A DNA stretch of 64,000 bases. Source: Burkholderia cenocepacia. Lineage in GTDB: Bacteria; Pseudomonadota; Gammaproteobacteria; Burkholderiales; Burkholderiaceae. Both the position numbers and the translations under genes were made by a program. The stretch covers positions 744,001 to 808,000 of the forward strand of contig NZ_CP060040.1 of the NCBI RefSeq assembly GCF_014211915.1, written 5' to 3'. Of the stretch, positions 51,750 to 60,374 are shown piece by piece. The notes beneath the pieces were generated by a model. The model was given only the letters and a program-made list of their open reading frames with translations. It did no database searches and was not told the origin of the DNA. Numbering within the stretch: position 1 is the stretch's first letter; the number at the start of each line of letters is the position of its first letter.

Positions 51750-53005
51750 TCGAGCGGATCGATGTCTACTACGACGGCTGGGGGGAGCACTGGCTGTGGG
51801 GATCGATGGTTTCTACGACGGCGATCACGGGGCGCCCGTTGATCGTATTCGAATATAGCGATGACGCGCGCAAAAGGGGGCTGGAACTGTCGTCTTATGC
51901 GCTCCCATTGCATGGGGCGAGGCTGCGCAAGGACTTTCCGTCCCACCAGCTAGGATTGCCCGGCCCAGTCTATGACGCGCTGCCCGACGGATGGGGCATG
52001 TTGCTCATGGACCGCTTGTTCAAACGCCGCGGTCTCAACGCGGCACGCATCGGGCCGCTGGAGCGGTTGGCTTACATTGGCAACCACGCAATGGGCGCCA
52101 TGTCGTTCGAGCCGGTCGCGGTCGAGATCCAGGCACCGCAGCCGGATATTCCTCTCGACCGGCTCGCGGCCGAGGTACAGGAAGTCCTCAACGGTGAGGG
52201 CGGCGAATTCCTTCATCAACTGCTGCAGGTGGGCGGCTCTCCGCAAGGTGCCAGGCCGAAGGCCCTGGTCTATCGTGATCCGCAGTCCGGCGTTTTTACC
52301 ACGGCCGCGGTGGCGGGTTTTGACGCGTGGTTGGTCAAGTTCCCGGCTCGGCAAGAGCATCCCGAGGTGTGCGCGATCGAAATGGTCTACGCCGAGTGCT
52401 TGCGCATGTGCGGCATCGAGACCCCGGACACGCTGCATTTCAATTTGCCTGACGGGATGGCGGCATTTGCGTCCCGGCGTTTCGATCGACGGGACGGTCT
52501 GCGCGTGCCCATGCAAAGCGTTGCCGCGTTTACCGGTGCCGATTACAAAACGCCGGGGGCGCTGGACTACGTGAACTTCTTGCGTGCGACTCACATGTGC
52601 ACCAACGACGTACGCGAGAAGGCGCGGGCGTTTGAACGGGCTGTCTTCAATGTCGCGTTCAACAATCGCGACGATCATCCGAAAAACTTCGCTTACGTCA
52701 TGTCGCGATCCGGCCAGTGGAAACTCGCGCCGGCCTACGACGTGACATTCTGCGAGGGGCCGGGCGGTTACCACCAAATGGACGTCATGGGCGAGGCGCT
52801 GCGGATCGACCGGGCGGCATTGCTCGGACTGGCAAAGGAAGCAGAGCTTTCCGCAGCCGTTGCCAGCGACATGATCGACGGAATGTGCGGAGTAGCCAGC
52901 CAGTTCTCGGCCATTGCGAAGCGCCGCTACGAGGGGATCATCACAGAAGACACGCTGACGGACATTCAGCGTCGAATCGACGAGAACGTTGCGCTGCTGC
53001 GCTAG
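51746..53005 (+). CDS. hipA: HipA-type serine/threonine kinase toxin
   Basis: The 419-residue protein has the N-terminal HipA domain ending GAMSFEP (about 116-123), the Gly-rich loop GGSPQGARPKA (163-173), LVKFP (196-200), the catalytic loop NNRDDHPKN with Asp309, and LAPAYDV with metal ligand Asp332; both Asp positions have the same numbers as E. coli HipA. HipA phosphorylates glutamyl-tRNA synthetase and causes dormancy; related HipA kinases have other synthetase targets, so the target here is open. All catalytic residues are intact. It is coupled to hipB. Its stop runs directly into the remnant of another gene. Confidence 0.92.
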   Translation: MIERIDVYYDGWGEHWLWGSMVSTTAITGRPLIVFEYSDDARKRGLELSSYALPLHGARLRKDFPSHQLGLPGPVYDALPDGWGMLLMDRLFKRRGLNAARIGPLERLAYIGNHAMGAMSFEPVAVEIQAPQPDIPLDRLAAEVQEVLNGEGGEFLHQLLQVGGSPQGARPKALVYRDPQSGVFTTAAVAGFDAWLVKFPARQEHPEVCAIEMVYAECLRMCGIETPDTLHFNLPDGMAAFASRRFDRRDGLRVPMQSVAAFTGADYKTPGALDYVNFLRATHMCTNDVREKARAFERAVFNVAFNNRDDHPKNFAYVMSRSGQWKLAPAYDVTFCEGPGGYHQMDVMGEALRIDRAALLGLAKEAELSAAVASDMIDGMCGVASQFSAIAKRRYEGIITEDTLTDIQRRIDENVALLR

Positions 53006-53094
53006 GGCTCGGCGTGCGCGACATCATGGGGTATTGCGTGACGACGCTGCTGTTCTCGGGCGTGGTGTTTGTCGCGGAGATGCATCTATTCTGA
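53002..53094 (+). pseudogene. 3' remnant of a membrane transporter gene (AtoE-like)
   Basis: Right at the hipA stop, another frame reads LGLGVRDIMGYCVTTLLFSG and ends at a TGA at 53092-53094. This looks like the last helix of a short-chain fatty acid transporter (AtoE family). It has no start or body; the rest appears to have been lost or displaced when the hipBA cassette arrived. The family match is from memory of AtoE C-termini and is tentative. Confidence 0.45.
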
Positions 53095-53102
53095 CGGAGC
53101 GA

Positions 53103-53138
53103 GGCGAGATGCGGCCGGGGCGAAACCCGCATCTCGCC
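53103..53138. terminator. 12-bp perfect stem-loop between hipA and MFS genes
   Basis: GGCGAGATGCGG (53103-53114) and CCGCATCTCGCC (53127-53138) flank a 12-base loop in a convergent gap. It starts 9 bp after the transporter remnant and ends 19 bp before the MFS stop. There is no U-tract. It may be the original terminator of the lost transporter gene. Confidence 0.55.
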
Positions 53139-53157
53139 AGCCTGAATCTCGCTGTCT

Positions 53158-54486
53158 TCAGCCGCGCGACCGCACGTCGGCGTGCTCGTGCCCGTGCCGC
53201 AACGCGAGGCTCGCGAACGCCGCGACGACGAGCGCGGCCGCCAGCAGCGTCAGCCCGTTCTTCGCATTGCCGGTCGCCTGTTCGATCGCGCCGACGACGG
53301 TCGGCCCGACGAAGCCGCCGAGCAACCCGCACGTATTCACGAGCCCGAGCCCGCCGGCCAGCGCGCTGCCGGCGAGCCGCGACGCCGGAAACGTGAACAC
53401 GATCGACTGCACGACGAAGAACATCGATGCCGCGACGCACACGCAGAGCAGCCCCGCCAGCGGCGACGCATGCGCGGCGCCGACCATCCCGGCGGCCATG
53501 ACCACCAGCCCCGCGCACAGCATCCGGCGCGAATGACGCGACTCGCGGGCGAAGCGGGGCAGCGTCCCGGCGCCCAGCGCGGCGGCGAGCCAGGGCAGCG
53601 ACGTCAGCAACCCGACCGCGACCGGCGAGAGCCGCCCCGACGCGCCGATGATGCCCGGCAGGAAGAAGATCACCGTGTAGATGGTCAACTGGTGGCAGAA
53701 GTACACGAAGATCGCGAGCCAGATCTGCGGGTCGCGCAGTGCGGCGCCGAACGCATGGCCGCCGTGCGCGGCGACGCTCGCGTCCTGTTCGGCGGCCAGC
53801 TTGCGCTCGAGCGCGCGGCCGGTTTCCGGGGCGAGCCACGGCGCGGCGCTCGGACGGTCCGGCAATCGCGTCCACACGACGAACGCGAGCAGGATCGCCG
53901 GAATGCCTTCGACGACGAACAGCCATTGCCAGCCGTGGAAGCCGAGCGTGCCGTCGAGCTCGATCAGCGCGCCGGCGAGCGGCCCGCCGACGATGTTGGC
54001 GATGCACACGCCGAGCAGGAAATAACCGGTGGCGCGCGCACGTTCCTCGCGGCCGAACCAGTACGTCAGATACAGCATCACGCCGGGAAACAGGCCGGCT
54101 TCGGCCACGCCGAGCAGCAGGCGCATCACGTAGAACGACGTCTCGCCGCGGACGAACGCCATCGCGACCGACAGCGCGCCCCACGTGATCATGATCCGCG
54201 TGATCCAGAAGCGCGCGCCGACGCGATGCATGATCAGGTTGCTCGGGATCTCGAACAACGCGTAGGTGAGAAAGAACAGCCCCGCGCCGAGCCCGTACGC
54301 GGCCGATGAGATGCCGAGATCGACGCCCATCGAGTGTTTGGCGAACGCGATGTTGGTGCGGTCGAGAAAGCTGATCACATAGGCGGCGATCAGCAGCGGC
54401 ATGAGTTTGCGGAACAGCAGCCGGTTCAGCGACGCGTTCGCGTCGCCGGCGGCGGAAGACAATGCCTGAGCGTGATGAGTGGACAT
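53158..54486 (-). CDS. MFS transporter, ACS family
   Basis: The 442-residue protein has 12 helices and the signature SFLDRTNIAFAKHSMGVDLG after helix 1 and YWFGREERARATGYF after helix 4. Organic-anion import is likely. CGGAG precedes ATG 54486. It is the last gene of a leftward catabolic set with BKACE, SDR and GntR genes; the 222-bp gap to the BKACE gene shows no clear signal. Confidence 0.92.
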   Translation of the reverse strand: MSTHHAQALSSAAGDANASLNRLLFRKLMPLLIAAYVISFLDRTNIAFAKHSMGVDLGISSAAYGLGAGLFFLTYALFEIPSNLIMHRVGARFWITRIMITWGALSVAMAFVRGETSFYVMRLLLGVAEAGLFPGVMLYLTYWFGREERARATGYFLLGVCIANIVGGPLAGALIELDGTLGFHGWQWLFVVEGIPAILLAFVVWTRLPDRPSAAPWLAPETGRALERKLAAEQDASVAAHGGHAFGAALRDPQIWLAIFVYFCHQLTIYTVIFFLPGIIGASGRLSPVAVGLLTSLPWLAAALGAGTLPRFARESRHSRRMLCAGLVVMAAGMVGAAHASPLAGLLCVCVAASMFFVVQSIVFTFPASRLAGSALAGGLGLVNTCGLLGGFVGPTVVGAIEQATGNAKNGLTLLAAALVVAAFASLALRHGHEHADVRSRG

Positions 54487-54708
54487 GCGGACGACTCCGG
54501 TAAGAGCGAACCGGCGCGCACGGCAAGCACGGCGCGCCGCGTTCGGCAAATGCCGCTGCGATGCAGGCAGCGGATGGGCAGTCGACGGAGCCGCGCCGGC
54601 GGCGCTCGCATGGAGCGGGGCGATCAAGGGCGTCCTGGCACCGGCCGGCTCGGGCCGGCGCCTTGTCACTGCGCTTGCGGGTTCTGGTGTTGGGGTGCTA
54701 CCCGGCGG

Positions 54709-55641
54709 TCAGAAATTCACCGCGTCGCCGCCCTTGAGCGCGAGCATCGCGCGCGCCTCGGCCGGCGTCGCGATCTCGAGCGACAGGCCTTCGAGCACCT
54801 GGCGCATTTTCAGGACTTGCGCGGCGCTCGATTCCGCGAGCTTGCCGGGCGCGATCCACAGCGAATCCTCGAGCCCGACGCGCACGTTCGCGCCTTGCGC
54901 GGCGCCGATCGTCGCGAGCGGAATCTGGTTGCGCCCGGCGCCGAGGATCGACCACACGTAATCGCTGCCGAACAGGCGGTCGGCCGTCCGGCGCATGTGC
55001 ATCAGGTCCTCCGGATGCGCGCCGATCCCGCCGAGCAGGCCGAACACGCTTTGCACGAAGAACGGCGGCTTCGCGAGCCCGCGATCGACGAAGTGCGCGA
55101 GGTTGTACAGGTGCGAGATGTCGTAGCACTCGAATTCGAACCGCGTGCCGTTCGCGCCGCAGCGCGTGAGGATCGTCTCGATGTCCGCGAACGTGTTCTT
55201 GAACACGAGATCGCGGCTTTTCTCGAGATGTTCGCGCTCCCACGGATGCTTCAGCTCTCGGAAGCGCTCGAGCATCGGGTACAGCCCGAAGTTCATCGAA
55301 CCCATGTTCAAGGACGCGACCTCGGGCTGGAAATGCAGCGCCGGCTGCAGCCGTTCGTCGACCGTCATGTGCGGGCTGCCGCCCGACGTGAGGTTGATCA
55401 CCGCGTCGGTCCGCGCCTTGATGCGCGGCAGGAACTCGGCGAACACGGCCGGGTCCTGCGTCGGCTTGCCGTCGGACGGGTTGCGTGCGTGCAGGTGCAG
55501 GATCGCCGCGCCGGCCTGCGCGGCCGCGACCGCGGCCGTTTCGATTTCGTGCGGCGTCACGGGCAGGTACGGCGACATCGACGGCGTATGGATCGCGCCG
55601 GTCGGCGCACAGGTGATGATGACTTTGCGAGCGTTTGCCAC
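54709..55641 (-). CDS. BKACE-family beta-keto acid cleavage enzyme
   Basis: The 310-residue enzyme belongs to the Kce/DUF849 family. It has the start KVIITCAPTGAIHTPSMSPYLPVTP and zinc ligands His49 and His51 in LHLHARNPSDGKPTQD, and Glu258 in VGLEDS as the third. Family chemistry: a beta-keto acid plus acetyl-CoA gives a CoA ester plus acetoacetate. The start is GTG 55641 with AAGGA upstream. The partner SDR, encoded 35 bp upstream, could make the beta-keto substrate from a beta-hydroxy acid. Confidence 0.92.
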   Translation of the reverse strand: MANARKVIITCAPTGAIHTPSMSPYLPVTPHEIETAAVAAAQAGAAILHLHARNPSDGKPTQDPAVFAEFLPRIKARTDAVINLTSGGSPHMTVDERLQPALHFQPEVASLNMGSMNFGLYPMLERFRELKHPWEREHLEKSRDLVFKNTFADIETILTRCGANGTRFEFECYDISHLYNLAHFVDRGLAKPPFFVQSVFGLLGGIGAHPEDLMHMRRTADRLFGSDYVWSILGAGRNQIPLATIGAAQGANVRVGLEDSLWIAPGKLAESSAAQVLKMRQVLEGLSLEIATPAEARAMLALKGGDAVNF

Positions 55642-55676
55642 GGATGGATTCCTTTCGATGAACGATGCAGGAGGCG

Positions 55677-56483
55677 TCAGAGCACTTCGACGTTGCCGCA
55701 GACGGAGATCGCCTGCCCGGTGATCCCGTGCCCGCCCGGCGAACACAGGAACAGCGCGGTCGCGGCGATCTCGGCCGGATCGGTCATGCGCCGCAGCGAG
55801 ATCTTCTCGAGATAGCGCTGCTCCATTTCGTCGTAGCCGATGCCGAGCTGCTGCGCGCGCGCCTCGATCACACGGCGCATCCGCGGGCCGCGCACGATGC
55901 CGGGCTGGATCGCGTTCACGCGGATGCCGAGCGGCCCGAGTTCGATCGCGAGACTTTTCACGAGGCCGACCACCGCCCATTTGGTCGCCGCATACGGTGT
56001 GCGGAACGCGTAGCCGAGCCGGCCGGCGACCGACGACAGCGCGATGATCGCGCCGCCGGGTTTCGACTCGCGCAGCAGCGGCACCGCGCGGCGCGCGAAC
56101 TGGAATTGCGCGTTCAGGTTGATCGCGACGGTCTGCTCCCACTGCATGGGGTCGATTTCGTCGATGCCGCCGGTCGGGCCGGCAATGCCCGCGTTGTTGA
56201 CCAGCACGTCGAGGCCGCCGAGCCGGGTCGACACGTCGGCGAACACGCGCTCGACGGCGGCCGGGTCGGACACGTCGGCCAGCGTCGCGCTGATCGCGCC
56301 GGTCGCGGCACGCGGCGGCCGATCTGCGAGCGCCGCGATCGCGGCTTGCGACGCATCGCACACGTGCACGCGCGCGCCGCATTCGGCGAACGCGTCGGCG
56401 ATTTCGAGGCCGATGCCCGACGCGCCGCCGGTCACGAGGACGCGCAGGCCGTCATAGGGTTTCAGCAGGTCGGAAGCTGTCAT
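55677..56483 (-). CDS. Short-chain dehydrogenase/reductase (3-hydroxy acid type)
   Basis: The 268-residue enzyme has TGGASGIG, an acidic Asp after the second strand (CDAS, favouring NAD), NNAGIAGP, LSSVAGRLGY, and YAATK. The tail GHGITGQAISVCGNVEVL is typical of FabG-like SDRs. It probably oxidises a beta-hydroxy acid to the beta-keto acid that BKACE cleaves. It is the gene just after the GntR regulator. Confidence 0.9.
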   Translation of the reverse strand: MTASDLLKPYDGLRVLVTGGASGIGLEIADAFAECGARVHVCDASQAAIAALADRPPRAATGAISATLADVSDPAAVERVFADVSTRLGGLDVLVNNAGIAGPTGGIDEIDPMQWEQTVAINLNAQFQFARRAVPLLRESKPGGAIIALSSVAGRLGYAFRTPYAATKWAVVGLVKSLAIELGPLGIRVNAIQPGIVRGPRMRRVIEARAQQLGIGYDEMEQRYLEKISLRRMTDPAEIAATALFLCSPGGHGITGQAISVCGNVEVL

Positions 56484-56556
56484 GCCGGGTTGTCTCCATC
56501 TTTGGTGTTGTGGAATGACGGCCGCTCGCGTGTCGGGCGGCCGTGGCAGGCGGTCG

Positions 56557-57267
56557 CTACGGTTTCGCGTTCACGCTCCGCGGCGTCTGTTCGGCCCGCA
56601 GCGTCTCGGCGAGATCATGCGCGGCGCCGCCGATGTCGAGCGCGATGCCGGCCCGCACGCCCGCGCCGTCGCGCCGTTCGAGCGCATCGACGATCGCGCG
56701 GTGCGCATCCATCGAGCGCCGCATGTGCGGGATGTCGAGCGCGACCATGTTGAGGAACGGGCCGACGCGCATCCACAGGTTCTCCACGATCGCGAGCGTG
56801 TTTTCGCTGGCGCCGTGCGCGTAGATCGCACTGTGGAACGCGAAATTGCTTTGCAGGTAGGCACGCGAGCGGCCGGCCTCGGCGTGTGCCTGCATCGTCT
56901 CGCAGGTCTTGCGCACGGCCGCGATCTGCGCGTCGGTCATCCGGGCGCACGCGCGTTCGGCGATGCAGCCTTCGAGCGCGATGCGCACGTCGCGGAGTTC
57001 GTCGAGCATGTCGAGCGTCATCGGCGGGACGACGAGCGCGCGATTCGGGCCGTCGACCAGCGCGCGTTCGGCGCGCAGCCGCGTGAGTGCGGCCCGCACG
57101 GGCATCGTCGACGAGCCGACCGCCTCGGCGACGCTGCGCAGGCTCAGCGCCTGGCCGGGCGCGAAACGGCCGCTCATCAGCGCTTCGCGCAGTTGCTGAT
57201 AGACCTTGTCGGCCATCGTTTCCTGTTCGATGACTTTCAGTGCGGGCGGGACGATGCGTGGCGGCAA
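56557..57267 (-). CDS. GntR/FadR-type regulator (FCD domain)
   Basis: The 236-residue protein has a GntR winged helix (VYQQLREALMSGRFAPGQ and LSLRSVAEAVGSSTMPVRAAL) and an all-helical FCD ligand domain with metal-type His positions (FHSAIY, DAHRAI). A TTG start at 57267 is proposed because AGGAG lies exactly 7 bases before it; ATG 57216 would give 219 residues with a weaker site. It heads the BKACE/SDR/MFS set and likely represses it. Confidence 0.88.
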   Translation of the reverse strand: MPPRIVPPALKVIEQETMADKVYQQLREALMSGRFAPGQALSLRSVAEAVGSSTMPVRAALTRLRAERALVDGPNRALVVPPMTLDMLDELRDVRIALEGCIAERACARMTDAQIAAVRKTCETMQAHAEAGRSRAYLQSNFAFHSAIYAHGASENTLAIVENLWMRVGPFLNMVALDIPHMRRSMDAHRAIVDALERRDGAGVRAGIALDIGGAAHDLAETLRAEQTPRSVNAKP

Positions 57268-57296
57268 GGCGGGGCTCCTGAGTTTGATCTGCGATC

Positions 57297-57306
57297 TGTG
57301 ATCACA
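57297..57306. promoter_or_regulatory. GntR-type operator TGTGATCACA
   Basis: A perfect 10-bp palindrome, with flanks C and C, lies 29 bp upstream of the GntR gene start, in a stretch with further GATC-containing half sites. This is the typical size and place for FCD-GntR autoregulation. Confidence 0.55.
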
Positions 57307-57553
57307 CTGGCGATGTGCGAAGTTTTGTCGATCGGGGCGGCGGAGTCAAGGCGAACGGGATCGGGGAAAACGAGGGGTGAAGCAGAAGACGGATCGGAGT
57401 CCGACAAGCCGACGTCCTTACAAAAAACTTTCACGCCGTGCATCATGACGCCCTGATTCGGTGGATTCGAAGGTTCTCGGTGCACATGAGCCGTCGCGAG
57501 TCTTCGATGCGCTTACCCTCGAGTCGAATTCATTTCAACAACAAGGAGCCAAA

Positions 57554-58054
57554 GTGAAACGACCATCATTTGCCGTTGCATGGGCGGCATCTCAGCGAAT
57601 CTACGACCCGGCAAATTCCGGTGAGCGCGTTGCGAAAGTGATAGGTGGATACGTCGAGAAGAACGTCAACAATCCGAATCCGACAGAGCGATGGAGCAAT
57701 ACTTGCGCGGTGAGGATGAGTTATATCCTGGGTGAAGCTGGCATGGTGATACCGCGAATCCCCGAGCAAACGGTATCGGGCAGAGACAATCGGCAATACT
57801 TTTTCCGTGTCAGGGATTTGATTCGTTTTCTCGAGCAACGCTGGGGGAAGGCTGAGGGCGTCAAATACCCGCCGTCGAACGGAGGGCCACTTGCGGGTCG
57901 GCAGGGCGTCCTCCTGTTCGAGGTGTCGGGGTGGAGCGATGCACAGGGCCACGCCACGCTGTTTAACGGGCGGACGTGCTACGACCATTGTTACTTCAAC
58001 GAACCGGGCGCGCGGTATCGTACCGATCGCGCAAATTTTTGGAGCCTGTCATGA
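57554..58054 (+). CDS. tae4: Type VI secretion amidase effector Tae4
   Basis: The 166-residue enzyme has catalytic Cys51 (SNTCAVRMSYIL), His133 (GHATLFNG) and Asp144. The His-to-Asp spacing of 11 and the Cys-x-Asp-x-Cys pattern (Cys142, Cys146) match Tae4, whose residues are Cys44, His126, Asp137 with a disulfide loop in Salmonella. It cuts the peptidoglycan cross-link peptide in rival cells. The start is GTG 57554 with AAGGAG at 57543. No signal peptide is seen, as expected for a secreted T6 effector. Its GC is lower than neighbours. Its stop overlaps the immunity gene ATG (ATGA). Confidence 0.92.
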   Translation: MKRPSFAVAWAASQRIYDPANSGERVAKVIGGYVEKNVNNPNPTERWSNTCAVRMSYILGEAGMVIPRIPEQTVSGRDNRQYFFRVRDLIRFLEQRWGKAEGVKYPPSNGGPLAGRQGVLLFEVSGWSDAQGHATLFNGRTCYDHCYFNEPGARYRTDRANFWSLS

Positions 58055-58503
58055 GGGGAGTCCGGATCGCTGCCGCGTTGGCGTGCATCGCGTTTCAACC
58101 GACGATGGTCGTGGCGAAGGACGTCGCACAAACATCGCCCGAGGCCGGCTCACGAACTTACCTCCAGAACTTCAAGGACATGGCGCTCGCGGAGTGCCTG
58201 GCTGCCGCATACAAGCAGGCGCCCGGCGCGAGCAAGGACATCGGCAGCAGCATCAGCGCGTTGCGCGACTGGACCTACTACGACATGGAACGTGCGCCGG
58301 ACGTCATTCATGCGCTGGTTGCGAAGTATCTGGCTCGCGACTATCGGAATCCGGTCGTCGAATCGGAAGTCGCGGATGTGAAGTTCGACTTCCTGAAGTG
58401 CATCGACCTGTATCACGGCAAGGAACTGGACGCTGCAGCGAAGCAGCTCGTATCGCGTCCGAACCGTACCTATCGAACCGAGCATCCGCCCAAGCCGCAG
58501 TAG
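58051..58503 (+). CDS. tai4: Tae4 immunity protein Tai4
   Basis: The 150-residue protein has a signal peptide cut near VVAKD (about 1-22) and a helical mature part with YLQNFKDMALAECLAAAYK and Cys49/Cys117 placed for the disulfide typical of Tai4. It sits in the periplasm and blocks Tae4. It is translationally coupled to tae4. No VgrG, Hcp, PAAR or Tss genes are in the window, so the pair would rely on a secretion system elsewhere. Confidence 0.9.
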   Translation: MRGVRIAAALACIAFQPTMVVAKDVAQTSPEAGSRTYLQNFKDMALAECLAAAYKQAPGASKDIGSSISALRDWTYYDMERAPDVIHALVAKYLARDYRNPVVESEVADVKFDFLKCIDLYHGKELDAAAKQLVSRPNRTYRTEHPPKPQ

Positions 58504-58557
58504 CGATCGAACGCCGTTGCGCGATGCAACGGCGCGCCGTATGCCGTTTCGTCGACG

Positions 58558-59349
58558 CTATTCAAGCGTCCGGATCGAATTGCTGATCCCGCGCGCGCAG
58601 TCGATCACCGCCGGCGCGAGCTTGCGGCGCGCGTCGTCGAACGTCCAGCGGCTCGTCGGCGCGACCACGTGCACGGCCGCGACCGGCTGCCCCTGACTGC
58701 CGAGCACGGGCGCGGCAATCGACATGTCGCCGATGAACAGTTCTTCCTGGTTGGTCGCGTAGCCTTCGCGCCGCGCGCCATCGAGCAACGCGACGAGATC
58801 GTCCAGCGCCGTGACCGTGCGCGGCGTGTGCGGCGTACGCACCATGCCGTCGAGCCGCGCGCGTGCGTCGCCGGGTGGCAACGCGCTCAGGAACGCGCGG
58901 CCGCTGCCGGTGCAGTACATCGGGATACGGCTGCCGATCGGCATGTGGATCGGCACGAACTTCGTCGACACGAAACGCGCGACGTACACCATTTCGTCCT
59001 CGTCCGGCTCGGTGAGGTTGGTGGTTTCGCCGGTCAGGTTCGTCAGCTCGGACAGGAACGGATTCGCGACGTCGATCAACGTATCGGCCGCGAGATAGTT
59101 GAAGCCGATCCGCATCACGTGCGGCGTGAGCTGATAACGCCGCGTGACCGGATGCTTGCGGATGTAGCCGAGCTTCTCGAGCGTATAGACCATCCGCTGC
59201 GCGGAGCTTTTCGTCATGCCCGCCGCGTCGGCCACTTCCGCCAGCGTCATCGTGCGCCGCTTCGCGCTGAACGCGCGCAGCACGTTGAGCCCTTTTTCCA
59301 GCGACTGGTTGAACAGCAGATCGTTTGCTTGGTCGGACGACGTTTCCAT
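58558..59349 (-). CDS. IclR-family transcriptional regulator
   Basis: The 263-residue protein has a winged helix (EKGLNVLRAFSAKRRTMTL, then AGMTKSSAQRMVYTLEKLG) and the IclR effector domain with IPMYCTGSGRAFLSALP. It is divergent from the ABC transporter/oxidase operon and probably its regulator. ATG 59349. Compare the double-length IclR at 20013-21668. Confidence 0.92.
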   Translation of the reverse strand: METSSDQANDLLFNQSLEKGLNVLRAFSAKRRTMTLAEVADAAGMTKSSAQRMVYTLEKLGYIRKHPVTRRYQLTPHVMRIGFNYLAADTLIDVANPFLSELTNLTGETTNLTEPDEDEMVYVARFVSTKFVPIHMPIGSRIPMYCTGSGRAFLSALPPGDARARLDGMVRTPHTPRTVTALDDLVALLDGARREGYATNQEELFIGDMSIAAPVLGSQGQPVAAVHVVAPTSRWTFDDARRKLAPAVIDCARGISNSIRTLE

Positions 59350-59367
59350 GGCGAGGGGCGAGATCGA

Positions 59368-59394
59368 TTCGATATCGCATCATATCGTATCGAA
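59368..59394. promoter_or_regulatory. IclR operator candidate TTCGATA-N13-TATCGAA
   Basis: Seven-base perfect arms lie at 59368-59374 and 59388-59394, 18 bp upstream of the IclR start and 116 bp before the solute-binding protein gene. More TATCGAT-like half sites follow up to 59402. The region is AT-rich and shared by the divergent genes. Confidence 0.55.
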
Positions 59395-59509
59395 TATCGA
59401 TACGCAAAAATCTATTTGCGATGTTTTTGATTCGTTTTAAGATCAAGCCATCGTCGCAGTGTCGATCAGCGACCGGCCGGCGCCCCGGATTATTCGAGAA
59501 GGAGTCACC

Positions 59510-60286
59510 ATGGTTCCATTCATCAAGCGGTTCGGCGCACTGGCCGCCGGTTTCGTCACCTGTGTCGCACTCTCCACGGCTTCGGCGAGCGGCGTCGCCG
59601 CCGAGCCCACGCTGAAGGTCGGCGCGACGGCCACCGGCGTGCCGTTCACGTTTCTCGACGTCAAGAGCAATTCGATCCAGGGGATGATGGTCGATGCGAT
59701 CACCGCGGCCGGGAAGTCGGCCGGGTTTCGCGTCGACGTGCAGCAGACCGTGTTCTCGGCGCTGATCCCGTCGCTCACCACGCAGAAGATCGACATCATC
59801 TCGGCCGCGATGCTGAAGACGCCGGCGCGCCAGCAGGTCGTCGATTTCTCCGACACCGTCTACTCGTTCGGCGAAGGCCTGATCGTGAAGGCCGACGATC
59901 CGGGCCGCTATACGTCGATGGACGATTTCAAGGACCAGGTGGTCGGCGCGCAGGTCGGCACGGCATTCGTCGATGCGCTCAACAAGAAGGGCATCTTCAA
60001 GGAAGTCCGCACCTACGACTCGATCGCCGACATCATGCGCGACGTCGCGCTCGGCCGTATCAAGGCCGGCTTCGCCGACCAGCCGATTGTCGCGTACCAG
60101 ATCGAGCACGGCGTCAATCGCCAGGTGCGGCTGGTACCCGAATACCAGAGCGTCGTGAAGGGTCAGGTGTGCTTCATCGTGCGCAAGGGCGACAACGCGA
60201 CGCTCGAACAGCTCAACGGTGCGATCCGCAAGATGAAGAGCGACGGCACGCTGCAGCAGATCCTGCAGAAGTGGCACATGAGCTGA
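59510..60286 (+). CDS. Amino-acid ABC transporter, periplasmic binding protein
   Basis: The 258-residue protein has a signal peptide ending near GVAAEP and the SBP_bac_3 fold: LKVGATATGVPFTFLD, IDIISAAMLKTPARQQVVDFSD, and VGAQVGTAFVDAL. It should bind a polar or basic amino acid or related amine. AAGGAG lies 6 bases before ATG 59510. It is the first gene of the operon with permease, ATPase and oxidase. Confidence 0.92.
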   Translation: MVPFIKRFGALAAGFVTCVALSTASASGVAAEPTLKVGATATGVPFTFLDVKSNSIQGMMVDAITAAGKSAGFRVDVQQTVFSALIPSLTTQKIDIISAAMLKTPARQQVVDFSDTVYSFGEGLIVKADDPGRYTSMDDFKDQVVGAQVGTAFVDALNKKGIFKEVRTYDSIADIMRDVALGRIKAGFADQPIVAYQIEHGVNRQVRLVPEYQSVVKGQVCFIVRKGDNATLEQLNGAIRKMKSDGTLQQILQKWHMS

Positions 60287-60374
60287 GCGTCGGCGCTCGA
60301 TTCCCGACCGGCAACGCCCGCGCGTCGCGGGCATCCCCAGCGGCGTGCCGTTCGGACGTCGCATAGGAGACCTC

